This document shows positions 48,091-60,382 of a stretch of 64,000 nucleotides of DNA, piece after piece (positions within the stretch are counted from its first letter, which is position 1; the number at the start of each line of letters is the position of its first letter). The notes beneath the pieces were generated by a model that did no database searches, was not told where the DNA came from, and worked only from the letters and a program-made list of their open reading frames with translations. The stretch spans positions 125,240,714-125,304,713 of the forward strand of contig NC_073691.1 of NCBI RefSeq assembly GCF_029784155.1, written 5' to 3'. The position numbers and the translations under genes were made by a program. The DNA is from Uranotaenia lowii. Lineage: Eukaryota; Arthropoda; Insecta; Diptera; Culicidae.

Positions 48091-49389
48091 TTAAAATCAT
48101 ATAACAAAATTAATCTTAGCATTTCATAGTAGTTGTTCTCCTGGTGACAAAAGGCGAAAAGTTAAAGTCAATATACCTCAGATTTGGTCCTCAATATTTT
48201 GAAGTTCTATGAATTTATGCTTGAATTAGTGACCCTATCAGTTCTTTGTTATTTATTCATCACTATCGGTTGTAATTGAATCAAATTCAACAGAACGGCA
48301 ACTCTCATTTATCATGGATTTTTTTTTGCTTTAAAGTCTTCTTCTGAAGAGAAGGTAAAAAAAATCAATTCTCAAATTTCTAAAAAGCATCAGATAGCAA
48401 ATATTCGGAAAATTTCAAAATGATAGTGTTTATGAAAATCGGTTCAGTTGATTCCATAATATAAACAAAACAATAATCCGGGTCTATATGACCCTAACCG
48501 GCTAATTGTCTTTTTTTGCTGGGCGACTCTGGTAACCCAATTCGAAAATCGAAAGAGCTTCTCATTTTAGGAAAAGTCAGAATATTTGAAATATCTAGCT
48601 TTAACCAATCCTAAGATAAACAAACAATTTTTTTCAAAAGTTAAAATCTTTAAAGCTTAGCTATAAAGTTTTTTTTTCTGCGCATATAATTAAGTTAAAA
48701 AAGGCAGATTTTTTGAATACCTGGTTCTTAATCAACCGTTTCGCAAAGAAAGGTAATGCTATCAGGAGCAATTTTTTAATCAGGTAGGTACATCTGGGAA
48801 TTTATTCAGCCGATTCGGTACTTTGGATAGTTATGTCCCAGCTTGATAAATTTCATCGTCATGAGGCATGAAGCTGTGACTGTGAAGCCTCTTGGTCCGT
48901 CAAACTCAATAGACTGTTCCTCGAATGGTTTCATAAAGACTTAAAAGTAATTTGGATTTAAGAAGCCAATAATAAACGCAAAACTTTAAAAAAATTACCC
49001 TAAAAATGTTAGTCTATTTAAAAAATAACCATAATAACTTTTGCTATTGTTGAAGCTAAAAGAAAAACAATATTCATAAGACATCGGTTTTTCATGTCCT
49101 TTCCGTACAAAACGACTCGAAATTTCAAACAAATTTCAGACTTGCTGAGCGATCCCATGCCATGGTCCGATCCAGCTCAAATTTTGCTTTGAATCTTGTG
49201 TTAGGCTTAGGATCAATTTTAGCCTGCAGTTTGTAAGATATCATAAGTTTTATTTTTCCCATTCTAATTTGGGTTATTCTAATATTCAGGTTATTCTGTA
49301 AATTTTCAGAACTCGAACCCACCAACACTAACTTTTCAAGTTACTTGTATATTAAAATATTATCTAATATACACGAAATCTTTTACGGT
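48091..49389. other. Non-coding AT-rich DNA
   Basis: Nothing recognised; the frame at 49125-49328 (minus) shares wording with 55153-55443 (ATTGATCCTA..CCTAACACAAGA), a further dispersed repeat of unknown type. Confidence 0.45.
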
Positions 49390-49396
49390 TATAAAC

Positions 49397-49844
49397 TAAG
49401 GTTGTCAGATTACCCGGTTTTAGCCAAGTTTACAATAATATTGTTTACATAATTTGAGAAAAGTCCGTTCCGGTCCAGTTGCCCGTATTTCATTGAAAAC
49501 ACCCTGGATTTTGCCCGGATTTATTCACTAAATTTGCCAAATCAAGCAAAAGACACCAATTTTTTTGCACATTTTCTGAGCAATGTTTATAAAAATAATC
49601 TTGATGGATTCTAAAGTCTAAAATACGATATTAAATAAAGTGATGAGTTTCAATGAAAAATAAAATGATTTCAAGTTTTTTTTTTCTTGATTTTTGTCGA
49701 GTATTTCGTGGGTTTTGAACAAATTTACCCGAATATGGCCCGGATTTTTGGTCGACAATTTCGAAACAAACGCCCGGATATTTAGATAAAATTGCCAGGA
49801 TTTGTCCGGCCTGTATAGGTGCTGAAAAAATACTGACAACCTTA
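49397..49844. mobile_element. MITE, 448 bp, GGTTGTCAG ends
   Basis: Ends TAAGGTTGTCAG and CTGACAACCTTA, flanked by a 7-bp direct repeat TATAAAC (49390-49396 and 49845-49851). The interior has several cccgga/tccggg words. Decayed relatives appear near 25410-25710, 29820-29900 and 32100-32200. Confidence 0.82.
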
Positions 49845-49851
49845 TATAAAC

Positions 49852-51890
49852 CAACATGAAATTGAAAATCTGTGGTTTTAAAATTTACTCGAGGTGCTCA
49901 TTTTTAATCAATTTCTAATGTTAAAAACTGATTACTTCTTCGGTAACCCTATACGCCATCTTACCGCTTCGTATCCATAAAAACTACAACCTAATGGTGG
50001 CATGCATCGAACTTAACGAACCGCTCAATAAAACCCACAATAAACGAGTAGATATCTGAGCATCGTTCCTTTTGTAGCTGTAGCACCTCACTATTCTCCA
50101 GCTATTGTAAGTAGCCCTTTGTTACGACCATTATTGCTGGATGAAGTTTCCTTACATCTTACAAGAAAAAAAAAGTACCAAAGTGAATCCTCCCCCATCG
50201 GATGCCAGCAAAATGGGCGGGTAGGCTATAAGTCCCCCTAAATGTACCTCTTCCCGGAAAATGGGATGGGAGGATTCACGTGAAGTACCTCCATATTTTT
50301 CGGCAAAGTTCAATGAAAGTGTAAAAATAATCGAAGGTAGTACTGTTTTACGTGTTGGTTCACCTCGGGAGAATTGATTTTTGTTGTCACGATTTCATCC
50401 TCCGAATAACCGTCGTTAATGTACTCTTGTTTGGAAGGGAGAATTAATGGTTTCTCTCAAATGCCAAATGCATAATCGATAAGAAAAAAGAACTCCTCTT
50501 ATAAATCTAGACGAAACTACGAAACTATAAAAATTATTCCAAACAATTTTTCAAATTGTCGGAAGTTTTTGTTTTTTCACAAATTGCACCTGCAAGGTAA
50601 AGACAACTAAATATATTACTCCTGATAACGTCATACACATGTCGATGATCTAAACGGTTCCGTACCCTTTTCCTCATTCATAAATTCATAAACTCGAAAT
50701 CAATTCCAGAGATTACCATCATCAAGTGGGCTCTCAGTCATCCGAAAATCCAACTTCCATTGCACCACACTAAGTCACCGCACAAAGGGTCTGAGTTGAA
50801 ATGAAACAAATTAAATAAACTAAATTCGGTATCCATTTTGCCAAACGATTTCCCAACCCACCATCACCGTCAGTTGAGTAAATGTTGCTGTTTGCGGCAG
50901 AAGGAAAACTCGATCCAAAAGATAGAGGATACCCACCAAGAGCAAGAGAAAATCCATCACCAATTTTAATATTTTATGATTTTAATCACGAACCATTTAT
51001 TAGAATGCATCATGTGATGTATCCTGCCTTGGCATTGCTCGATGCTGCCGCAGTAAAGAAGAAAGCGACACACATATCTGAAAAGGGCTTTCAGGCGATG
51101 CCTTGTACCTTGAAGCATGAGAACATCAACATACACACATCCTTACAGCATAAACAACATCTTGTCATTTAGTGTCCCGAAACATGAACTTCGTGCGCTA
51201 CGTGATCGTCCTGTTTTCGTCGTTCAAAGTGAAAACAGATAAAGCGAGGAAAGGTTTTAGTTATTTTTTCCTGTTGATGCTTCTATTTTATTTTTCGGGG
51301 GTAAAAGTTATCATCAAAACACTATGTGGAGTTACAACCCTAGAGCAGCAGCAGTAAGCTCCAGAAGAGATCTCAAGTCGGGGGGACGGTGTTATCATAA
51401 TTTATCATTCAACCATAAATTTAATTGAATTTTCAATGCGAACGATGACAGGAACTTAGTTGAGGAGACCTTTCGCGGGATGTACATGACCTGCCCTTCC
51501 GTTTGTCGGCGTGTGTTCACTGCACTTTTTTGCCCTTCAGATGCACTTTTCTCGGTCGAAAAACCCTGTATAGAGGTAAAAAGTGACAAAATCAGAAGCT
51601 GGCGGATTTTCATTTTTACATAGCTTTAAAATTTTACTCGAATCATTTTGAGAATTTAATTAACCTTACACCTTTTAATTTTTTTCAACCATTTTTTACA
51701 AACCTTTTATTAAATACTTCAAAATCATCTGAACCCTCTTTCTACGTTATGTTATGGACTATGGTGTAAGTAATTTTTTTGAAAAATAATCTCTTGATCA
51801 GTTTTTCCATCTCTTTCTATGCAAATTGTAAAGAAAAAGATTTGATGTTTAGCCAATTTCTGTTCTCATAGCGGAATTTCCGATCACGAA
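49852..51890. other. Non-coding DNA, relatively free of recognised repeats
   Basis: More balanced composition than most of the window, with no clear transposon ends. 50160-50300 has G/C-rich runs. The + frame at 50882-51172 matches nothing I know. Could include retained intron elements. Confidence 0.4.
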
Positions 51891-51989
51891 ATCGTTAAGA
51901 TGTTAGAATCCGTAAACCTCCTCCAAAACGTGATAAACTTTAAAAGGGTCAACCAACTTGATTTGCATGCAGGCTTCCAAGCAATCGAT

Positions 51990-52960
51990 TTTCGTCAATT
52001 CCCCCTCCCCAAAACCCCCTACCGACCTAAGGGTCCGGCGCCGATTGACCGAGGGCTAAGATCTCCACTGCTGGCGGTTGGGAGCCAGCGTCTTCACTTG
52101 CTGCCAGCCAAAGTTTTCGTCAACTGTGCGGATTTCAGAAGCTAGACTATGCCGTCACGAGCTTCTGGGCCTGCCTCTTCTTCGATGCTCATCTGGACTC
52201 CAAACAAGCGCCTCTCTGAGCACTCCACTTTCTCAACCTGTTGTCCAGCTCCAAGAAATTGGATCCATTTACTGTGTTGATTTCCATCGACTTCGTCTTT
52301 CCGACATTGACCTTGAGACCTACTGCCTTGGCGCTTTCGGTGAGGTCGTCGAGTTTGCTCTGCATGTCTTGTTGTCTTTGGGCGAGCAAATCAACCTCGT
52401 ACGACAGGCCAATGTCGTTCAGTTGCTGCATTGCCGAAGGATTTCACGGCAATCTTCGGTTTGGTCTAGAGTCAATCGTTCCAGTCAAGATCTCATCCAT
52501 TATTTACGATGAGAAAGAGTAGCGGTGAAAAGATACATCCTTGTCTAACTCCAGCAGATACCGTGATTGGATAGGACAAAAACCGCAGTACAAGACCTTG
52601 CACGAAAATGCCTCGTACTGTGCTTCGATGACATGAACTAGTTTCTCTGGGACTCCTCGTCGCCTTAGAGCCGCCCAGATATTTTAATGGTTCAGTCGGT
52701 CGAATGTTTTTTTTTCGAAATCAACGAAAACCAGCAGAAGAGAGTCCTGGAATTCGTTGATTTGTTTCAGTATTATTCGAAGCGTTGTGTTGTGGTCCAC
52801 TCATGATCGTCCGGATCGGAATCCAGCTTGTTGCTGTCGGAGTGTAGCCTCGATTTTCTCCTCATGTTCAGGATCACTTTGCAGAGCACTTTGAGAGTTG
52901 TACAGGTCAAAGTTATGCCAAGCCAGTTACCGCACTCGGTCACTCAGCCACTCGGCTATT
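51990..52960 (-). pseudogene. LINE reverse transcriptase relic (RTE/BovB-like)
   Basis: Minus strand, read from 52960 leftward: a block with EEKIEATLRQQQAGFR, then FVDFEKK(T)FDRLNH (first catalytic Asp region), LRRRGVPEKLVHVIEAQYEAFSC, a broken stretch, and LLAQRQQDMQSKLDDLTESAKAVGLKVNVGKTKSMEIN (52290-52380), the segment after the ADD box. The ADD box itself is degraded (52400 area). The reading then jumps to a C-terminal segment with VDENFGWQQVK...RQQWRS (52080-52140), so a large internal deletion is inferred. Multiple stops and shifts are present. Clade assignment is from general likeness. Confidence 0.82.
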
Positions 52961-52991
52961 TAGGCACTTTGCGGTTCTGAGAATTGACAAA

Positions 52992-53040
52992 TTCTTCTTC
53001 TTCTTCTTCTTCTTCTTCTTCTTCTTCTTCTTCTTCTTCT
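52992..53040 (+). repeat. TTC trinucleotide microsatellite
   Basis: About 16 uninterrupted TTC units, immediately after the left copy of a 25-bp direct repeat. Confidence 0.97.
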
Positions 53041-53389
53041 AACACCAACATGGCCAAAACTTGTATGCATCCTGGAAAATGAAAAACTTGCGTTCCTCAT
53101 TTTTCTTTTCAACATAGTATCTGATACATAGAACATGCATTGCAGATACTACTACGGCCAGGTCAACCATGTGATGAAAACGCAAAAGATACAGGAACAA
53201 GGGGTAGATGAAGCGTGGAGTTCCCTGCCAAACGCTTCTTATGATTTTATAGGGTTAGTTTGTAAAATGATTGTGTTTTAAATATACAGTTTAAATCAGA
53301 AATAAAAACAAAAAAAAAATGGACTGATCTCACCAGAAACTTCTTGGGTTGACGCTTATCTAGACAGACCTGGAACGATGATCTCTTCC

Positions 53390-53760
53390 ATCAGTTTATT
53401 AATTTTGAACTGGCGATTCCTGGCCACTGTTCACTTTGTATCCCATGCGAAATTTCTTCCCAAGTACATCGCTAAAGTCAACGTTCCCGGAAATATACTT
53501 TCCCTTGAGCTTTTTGTACGATTCATCGGTCGTTATGTGTAGTCGCTCGATGCTCTAGTTACAAGCTTCTTCGTCATTTCCAATCGGCTCTGGCACCGCC
53601 TCCAGCTGTCGCAGCGGCCACTAGAAATTATCGATCAATTTTGGCAATAACTCAGGCTTGTACACCTTCATCTGGGCAGTAGCATTCCTGGGCAATCTGG
53701 GTGATTTAGCGCTTGCCCCGTGCACTGTTTCACTTTTGAAAATATCAACTCGCAGATCGT
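53390..53760 (-). pseudogene. Decayed coding-like segment of unknown origin
   Basis: On the minus strand one phase reads through only a few stops. It gives a run with MKVYKPELLPKLIDNF, then QLEAVPEPIGNDEEACN, then SYKKLKGKYISGNVDFSDVL. The amino-acid mix looks protein-like (few runs, mixed charge), in contrast to neighbouring AT frames. I do not recognise the family. It lies between the 25-bp direct repeats. Confidence 0.3.
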
Positions 53761-54272
53761 CACCACACTTTCAAAAGCAAACTATAATTCTCTCCGGTTG
53801 AACACTTGAAAACTAATAAAATTTTCTTTATTCGAAAATTTGAAAATTTTCTGTCCGAAAAAATACAACCGTCACGTTCAGTCACAGCCTCGCGGTTCTG
53901 AGAATTGACAAATTCTGGGGTAAAAATTTCTAGGGATTGATTCATTCTTGACATCGATGCTAAAATGGAGTGATTTACCAATCGTTGTCTTCAAGGTTCT
54001 TAGAAACACAAAGTTCTCCGACTTTCACAGTAAGTAGGCGAGGAGTGCGCTGGGCACTCAATGAGTTTGTTTACAAACAAAAGATTATTTGCTCAGCTGA
54101 TCAGTGGTTTGTTGATAAGCAAACTCCATGAGTTCCGCAGTAGCAAAAACAAAATGACCACAATGGCTGAATCGAGAATTTGGAATACGGTAACACCTCC
54201 TATATATACACACCTTGGTTGTCATCAGCCCCATCGTTGCACAAGATGAATAAAATGTTAATAACTCAGCAG

Positions 54273-54755
54273 TAGGGTGTCTCAAAATTGCATAATGTCT
54301 GGGAATCTGGAGGCTCACCCTCCAAATGGTAGATAAGGATGTGGAGAACAAACTTTTGTATGGGGCTGACTAAAAAAAAATCATGTTTAGAGGTTTCGCA
54401 AGCGTGATCTTTGAAAAAAGTTCACTTTCAAAAGATTTGATTTTGAATAGATTGTAGGTTAAAAAATTTTCACAAAATGTATATATTTTATATTTTTTTA
54501 ATTTTTTTGGATTAAATTCTAAACGTAAAAAATGAAAAAATGAATCAAACTTGTATAAAAATTCAAAATAAGCATGCTATTTTCAAGAAAAAAGAAATTT
54601 TTTTTTTTGGTCCAAAAATTTTGTATTCAACTGACGAAAATGTGTACCTAGCGTAAAATCTTTTTGATATCGATGCCATCAAAAGATGCGGATTTTTGTG
54701 AACTCAAACTTTGCTGAACAAAACATGTTGTTTGTATCATCGTGTGAAGAGCTGT
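54273..54755 (+). mobile_element. Partial copy of the TAGGGTGTCCC palindromic family
   Basis: Starts TAGGGTGTCTCAAAATTGCA and follows the left arm of the 37561 element for about 480 bp (to the gtgtgaagagctg point), then stops. It has only one arm and is more diverged. Confidence 0.88.
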
Positions 54756-54827
54756 TTGTATTTTCCTGTATTTAGTTGAGAAGTAGAAGTAGAAAATAGA
54801 TTAAGGAAAAATTGAAAGACTCCTGAG

Positions 54828-55105
54828 TAGGGTGTCCCAAAATTGCATAATGTCTGGGAATCTGGAGGCTCACCCTCCAAATGGTAGATAAGGTAGTGGA
54901 GAACAAGCTTTTGTATGGGGCTGACTAAAAAAAATCATATTTAGAGGTTCCGCAAGCGCAATCTTTGAAAAAAGTCCACTTTCAAAAGATTTGATTTTAA
55001 ATAAATTGTAGGTCAAAATTTTTTCACAAAATGTATATATTTTATATTTTTTTAATTTTTTTGGATTAAATTCTAAACGTAAAAAACGAAAAATGAAAAA
55101 TGAAA
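54828..55105 (+). mobile_element. Second partial copy, in tandem
   Basis: Starts TAGGGTGTCCCAAAATTGCA, parallels the copy at 54273 closely for about 280 bp and ends in a short gaaaaatgaaaaatgaa tandem (55086-55110). The two copies share changes not in the 37561 element (for example ctggaggctc), so they derive from one local duplication or sub-family. Confidence 0.85.
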
Positions 55106-55625
55106 AATGAAATTGGGATGACAAACTAAAACTAAGGCGTTCTACGTTATTTTTGGTGGTAAAATATGGTCAGCTGAATCTTGAGAGTTGGCTGCACGTT
55201 AAAATTGATCCTAGGCCTAACACAAGATACCGTGTAACGTCGGGTAACGAGCCTGAAATTTGTATGGGATTTCAAGACATTTTGTTCGTAAAGATCATGA
55301 AAACCCAGTTTTGCATCAAAGGCTTCGTTCTTTACCTACCGATTTTTTTTGGAATATTGTTTTTCCTTGAAGCTAAGACTATGATAAACATTTCACCCGA
55401 GGACCACATTTTAATAATAATTATAATAAAAAAAAGTTATTAAAGATTTTTATGAGCAAGAATCTATCGATGTTTAAATAAAAAGTCTTTTCGGTTTGCA
55501 ACGTATCAAATGAACGTGGATGTGGAGTTTGAAAACAAACCTTCTCAACTTAATAAATAGAACAACCATTTTAGAATTACAGATTTTTTACAGTACTAAG
55601 ATTAGGATAAAAGGAAAATTTAATT

Positions 55626-55665
55626 CTAGTTTTAGGTCATGTATCAATGTTTGACCTAAAACTAG
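55626..55665. repeat. Short perfect hairpin
   Basis: Arms CTAGTTTTAGGTCA (55626-55639) and TGACCTAAAACTAG (55652-55665) with a 12-base loop. Confidence 0.85.
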
Positions 55666-56009
55666 CCTTGAGGGATTTTTTAAAACTTAATTTTAATTTT
55701 TGGCTCAATCTTCAAATTGTAGCGCTTTAAATTTTAAATCTATAGATATTTTTTTTTGGTCTGTACGCAACCAAACGTAAATTTTATACTCGAACCCCCG
55801 CGAATTATCGAATTCATATTCGGGGTTGAAGGTAAAAGAAGGGTCACCCGTATAGACTGTGTAATGGTTTTACAATATTGCCATGAAAATGCATCGCATC
55901 CAGATGAAAATATTAAAAAACATAATTTTTTGTCAAACTGTTAAGAACTCCGTCAAATTGGATCCAAATCGCATCAGTTTTGGATCAATCCTTATACAAG
56001 TATGGCTAG

Positions 56010-56345
56010 TGAAGTAGACAATGTGCAACTCGAGACCCCATACACCCAACCTTCGGGTAGTGGTCATATCACCTCTTGTCTGCAACTCCGATTCTCTACC
56101 TTCCTGTGGTGCTAGCTGGGGTGCGAGCAACCTTAGCGGAGATCGGGTACCCAACCCCGGTGGATGCTTTGGTCGCATGCAGACTGAGTCAGGGGGCTTC
56201 GTACGCGTCTGTTCTCCATGTTAGGGGCGGCGTGCGGAGTGCAACAACGTCCTGGTGGTGTTCGGGACCCAAAACAGCAACATCACGACGGTCCTCCTGC
56301 GAGATAGTGGGGTTAGCTGCGGGCCTTGCGAGCCTGTGACTACTA
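56010..56345 (+). repeat. GC-rich repeat fragment, LINE 5'-region-like
   Basis: An abrupt GC-rich island (accccatacacccaacc ... gcgggccttgcgagcctgtgac) in AT-rich DNA. One phase is open from 56076 to 56339. Such leaders precede the endonuclease frame in RTE-type mosquito LINEs; that identity is a suggestion from memory of style, not shown by a motif. Confidence 0.4.
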
Positions 56346-59076
56346 AAAAACATAAGCAACGAATAATAACGAACAAGTTCTAAAAAAAGTTGATTCAAAA
56401 CTGGTATAATAGACCACCAGTGCGGTTGCTTTGGTCGGAATTTGGGTCTAAACCGGCTTGTTTGGACTACGGATACAGGTGATCTTTGATCATTTTATCT
56501 TCTAAATGCAGTATTGAAAATGGAAAAACACTCTTGTGGAAAAAAACATTGTAAGTCGAATCCTGTCATGATTTTAGTTGTAACTTCCACTTTAAGTTTT
56601 CCAAAGGAAGATATTCCTTCTTTCTTTTTAGCCTGCCTTCGAAAACTAGTGTGCATAATTGGACATCATGTGAATTGAATCATTTTATAAATGACTTAAA
56701 GCGAACGTTATTAAACAGAAAGAAACATTGTAAAGCAACAACATCCATGGTATTTCACATATGAGACTGTTAGACGGGTTTATTTCATATGGGACAGTCA
56801 CGAGTTGATATTTTTTTTCCGAAATTTCTAGAACAAAATCACTTATTTTTATTGGTTTATATTGAAGTTTTATGTTCAAAATGATGAACTATCATGTTCA
56901 TGAAGAAAAATGACGAAAATGTATATGGGACTGTTTTGTGAGTTAGGGCAGTTTATCGATTAAAAGTTTTGAGTCCTGTGTCGAATGCCTGGAAAAAGAG
57001 TCATGCATATAATTTGTTTGATTTCAATTTATAAACATACGTTGTAGAGTACATATAGCTATTAATATTAAGATAAATATAAAACACTGAAAATATGAAA
57101 CTAGTTGTTTTAAACAATATGGCCTGATGTCCAGAAATATGCATAATATTTTTGTTTAATTTGAACAAGATTTTTTTTTAGTTAATTAACGACACTTCAC
57201 CATCCTTGTTGCATTCGTGTTTAATAATTTCAGCAAGATGAAATTGTTTTGTAACACTGTTAACGATAAAACATTACATATTCCTCTTTCAGTTGCATTA
57301 AATAGCTATTTCAAAAGCTTATTTAGAGGCTGTTGACTTTTTCTGATTAACTCATCCAATTATCATCATACCTTTTGAATCGGGCAGTACAACTTTCAAA
57401 TATTAAACGATCAAAGTGGCTCCAGAGAGTCAAATACACCTGCCTGAGAGAGTTCAACCCTTGAAACAAATGTTATCACCACTCAAAGTGAATAATTCGC
57501 CGACTTAAATGAAGTGCACTATTTATCCTAAACGCACTTATCAAATTATAAAAAAATAAAACCATCCTTTGCACTTCAACCGCAACGATAAACACCCCAA
57601 GCTTTCTTGAAAGTAGCAGCAGCAGCCCTCCACGATAAAAGTAATGCATTAAATTTTAAACAGATTGCTTTCATTCACCCACTTGCGTCGTTCTGTGCTG
57701 CTTCCTCCGCTTGTTCCGGTAGCTCAAGTCAAAGGCACGACGAGCAGCGATCTCTCCAGCATCTATTAAATCCCTGGAAGGATATTAAATTTGTGCAAGC
57801 CAATGAAAGTCACACGATGTAAAAAGGGACCAGAATGGAGAGCGGAAAAAAAGGAAAACAAACTGGTGCACCACCTATTACACGAAACCACTCTTTCCGA
57901 GCGAGAAGCGCAATGAATTTGTTACTGCTAATGCAGCTGCTGCTGTTTTGCGGTTAAAACAGCACAGGCGAGCGAACGATGGCTTGTGGTTGCATCAGCA
58001 GCAAAAGTAACAGAACAGCAGCTCTCTAAATTGAATCAACTATTTGTCCGCAGGGATTGAGTTGGATAGCGTATACACACTTTATGAAAGAGAAGAATGT
58101 CGTAAATAATATTTTCCTTTAATTTATTCCTGCTGCAGTAATAGGTAATACTGCGGACAAAGTTAATAAATTAACAAATTTCGGAGTAACGAACATCGAT
58201 TTGAGTAAATAAAGTGTCGGGGCTCCTAATGGCTTCAGGCGATACGATACTTTATTAAATCAAACCAATCCTCACTAAAACTAACAAAACGTTCGGTTTT
58301 TTCAATTGACAACTGTACGACATGTAATTAACAAACTTCAAAGAAAGTATGCTGAGTATTTAAAACAACGTTATTTTTATTTCAGAGAGTTGCGTTTTTT
58401 ATTTAATCTGTGGAAATGTTTTTAGTGCCATTGCATTGCCATTGAATCACCATGCCTTTTATATTATTTAAAAAAAAATTTCAGAGTTTTCGATTGTTGA
58501 CATTCTAAATCATCAAAAAATTAACAATGCAAGTTTAATCGCAAGAACTTTTGCCTTTTTTGAAATAAAAGACAAAATTATTTATTTCCTTGTGAAAGCT
58601 TGCGTTGTTCAAATGAAACATGAATGGACAGCAATATTTGTAGGTATGTAAGAAAAATAACTCTTGTTCAATAAAATTGCATGAAGATAAAAAAAAAATA
58701 ACATTCTTTGATTGGTTTCCTACGAAATATTAAAAAAAATCAAAACATATTTCTTCAAAAAATAACGTGGATACCAACATCAGAAAATTTTGAATTGGAA
58801 ACTAGCGTTTCAGCTTTCTTAAATTTCGAGCAAAACTCAATCACCGTTTCATTTTATATGTTATCACTTATTGGTTTTTTTTCGGTGAGTGAAACATTTG
58901 CTTGATTTTTTTCGTTACTTTTTGAATAACTTTTCTTCACCCATCATCAGACGTCTTAAATATATATATTTTTTAAATATATTTTTTTTAATTACAAAAA
59001 TTCTTCACATTACTTAAGAAAACAGTAAGCCAGCACATGACCATTGTAGGTAGTTAGTTTTCTAATATCGCTTTGA
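56346..59076. other. Non-coding DNA; CAG-rich stretch at 57600-58030
   Basis: 57607-58030 has many agcagcag/gctgctgct words and a more even base composition, without an exon-like frame with splice sites. It may hold regulatory sequence. The rest is AT-rich. Confidence 0.4.
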
Positions 59077-59310
59077 CAGATCCCGGCAACGATACAGGAT
59101 TTGTCTATGTATCGTGTGACCAACATCTTTTAACTAAGTGTTGGTGAATCTCGTTTTTAAGCTTTTTTCCTCAGATTTGGGCTGTTTTTGCATTGAGAGC
59201 ATAGAAGATGAAAGCTCAAATAAGAGAAAAAAAAAAGCTTAAATCTGATGAAAAAAGCTTAAATCTGAGAGATGTTCTCCACTTAGATTGTATATCGTTG
59301 CCGGGATCTG
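59077..59310. mobile_element. MITE, 234 bp, perfect 18-bp inverted ends
   Basis: CAGATCCCGGCAACGATA (59077-59094) and its exact complement (59293-59310). A direct repeat of about 20 bp (aaaaaagcttaaatctga) lies inside at 59231 and 59251. No target duplication was seen. Confidence 0.8.
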
Positions 59311-60149
59311 GTTTCTTTCCTCTGATTTGTATGTGTAGATTTTCGGATGCCTCTCTCGTTTCCTGAACTCTCAAATTCCTTTCGAGAACGCTAGGTTTTT
59401 GTTTTAATCGAAGCAGAGTTGCGTTAATGCAGATTTTGGTTCGTTTTTTGCAATCAATTTTCCATGTGCATACAATATACATTACGGAGCGTAGAATATT
59501 TTCAATCACAAGTGTTTTAAGTTCATATGTGTAGAATATAGGATGAAATTATTAAATAAAATAACGCGAGAATTTCATTCTGTGTATTTAATCAGTTCTT
59601 GGAAGAAATATACGCATAGAAAAATGTATTGCATGTACATTGGTTAGATCGCATAAGATGAAGGAGATAAGCGCTGTCGGTTTCTGGTCAGGAAAAGAGA
59701 AGAAGAACTTATCGAAAAAAACGAGAGCAATGAAAGTTGGAAAAGAGTCCTCTCTTTTCTTGGCTGGCGAACGAAACGACGAACGTGTTTCTGCGCTTTT
59801 GATTCAGTTTCAAGAGCGACGTTTGTAGATGAAGACGGGTTCGGATTATTTTGGCGATTTGATTTTGAAGAACGCCATTTTAGAAAACGCATGAAAACTC
59901 TATAGTCATGCGATGTGTATTTTATTAAAATTACAGACACGACAATATGGTCGAACTCAGCTTTGCTCCCTTTTTTCTAACATATTTATATGAAACGGCT
60001 CATACCTTTAGCACTTTGCTCCCTCTCCAAAGGAAAAAAGGGATCAGTTTTGAGTTAACAGTTCGAACTCCGTTTTGAACCATCGCTAGGAGGAAAAAGG
60101 GCATTTTGATAAAGAGTTTTGAGGCATTCTATGAAAGCTAAAGGAAACT

Positions 60150-60245
60150 CAAATTGTTGAAGAAAAATTCAAAAGAAAACTATGATATACCCTGTCAAAG
60201 GCTTTTTCGAGATCAATGCTCATAAGCATAAGGAGTGTATCGAAA
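60150..60245 (-). pseudogene. Tiny LINE reverse transcriptase fragment
   Basis: Minus strand reads LLMLMSIDLEKAFDRVYH, the first-Asp motif of LINE RT. Nothing else of the element is visible on either side within about 200 bp. Confidence 0.75.
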
Positions 60246-60382
60246 ATTAACTATAAACATATTGGGCCTTCTACTTACTAACGCGTGAACGCGCACAACT
60301 GTGCTCAACTGTATGTAGCATCTTGATCTGTCAAGAGTGAACCAGCGCTTTGTTTACGTTTGAAACATTCGTTTCTCCCAAA

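Larger units (their letters stand above)
52971..53916. repeat. 25-bp direct repeat pair bracketing about 0.9 kb
   Basis: GCGGTTCTGAGAATTGACAA plus the next five bases are identical at 52971-52995 and 53892-53916. The left copy runs into the TTC tract. It could be a duplication footprint, or a family repeat with the intervening piece inserted. Confidence 0.7.
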
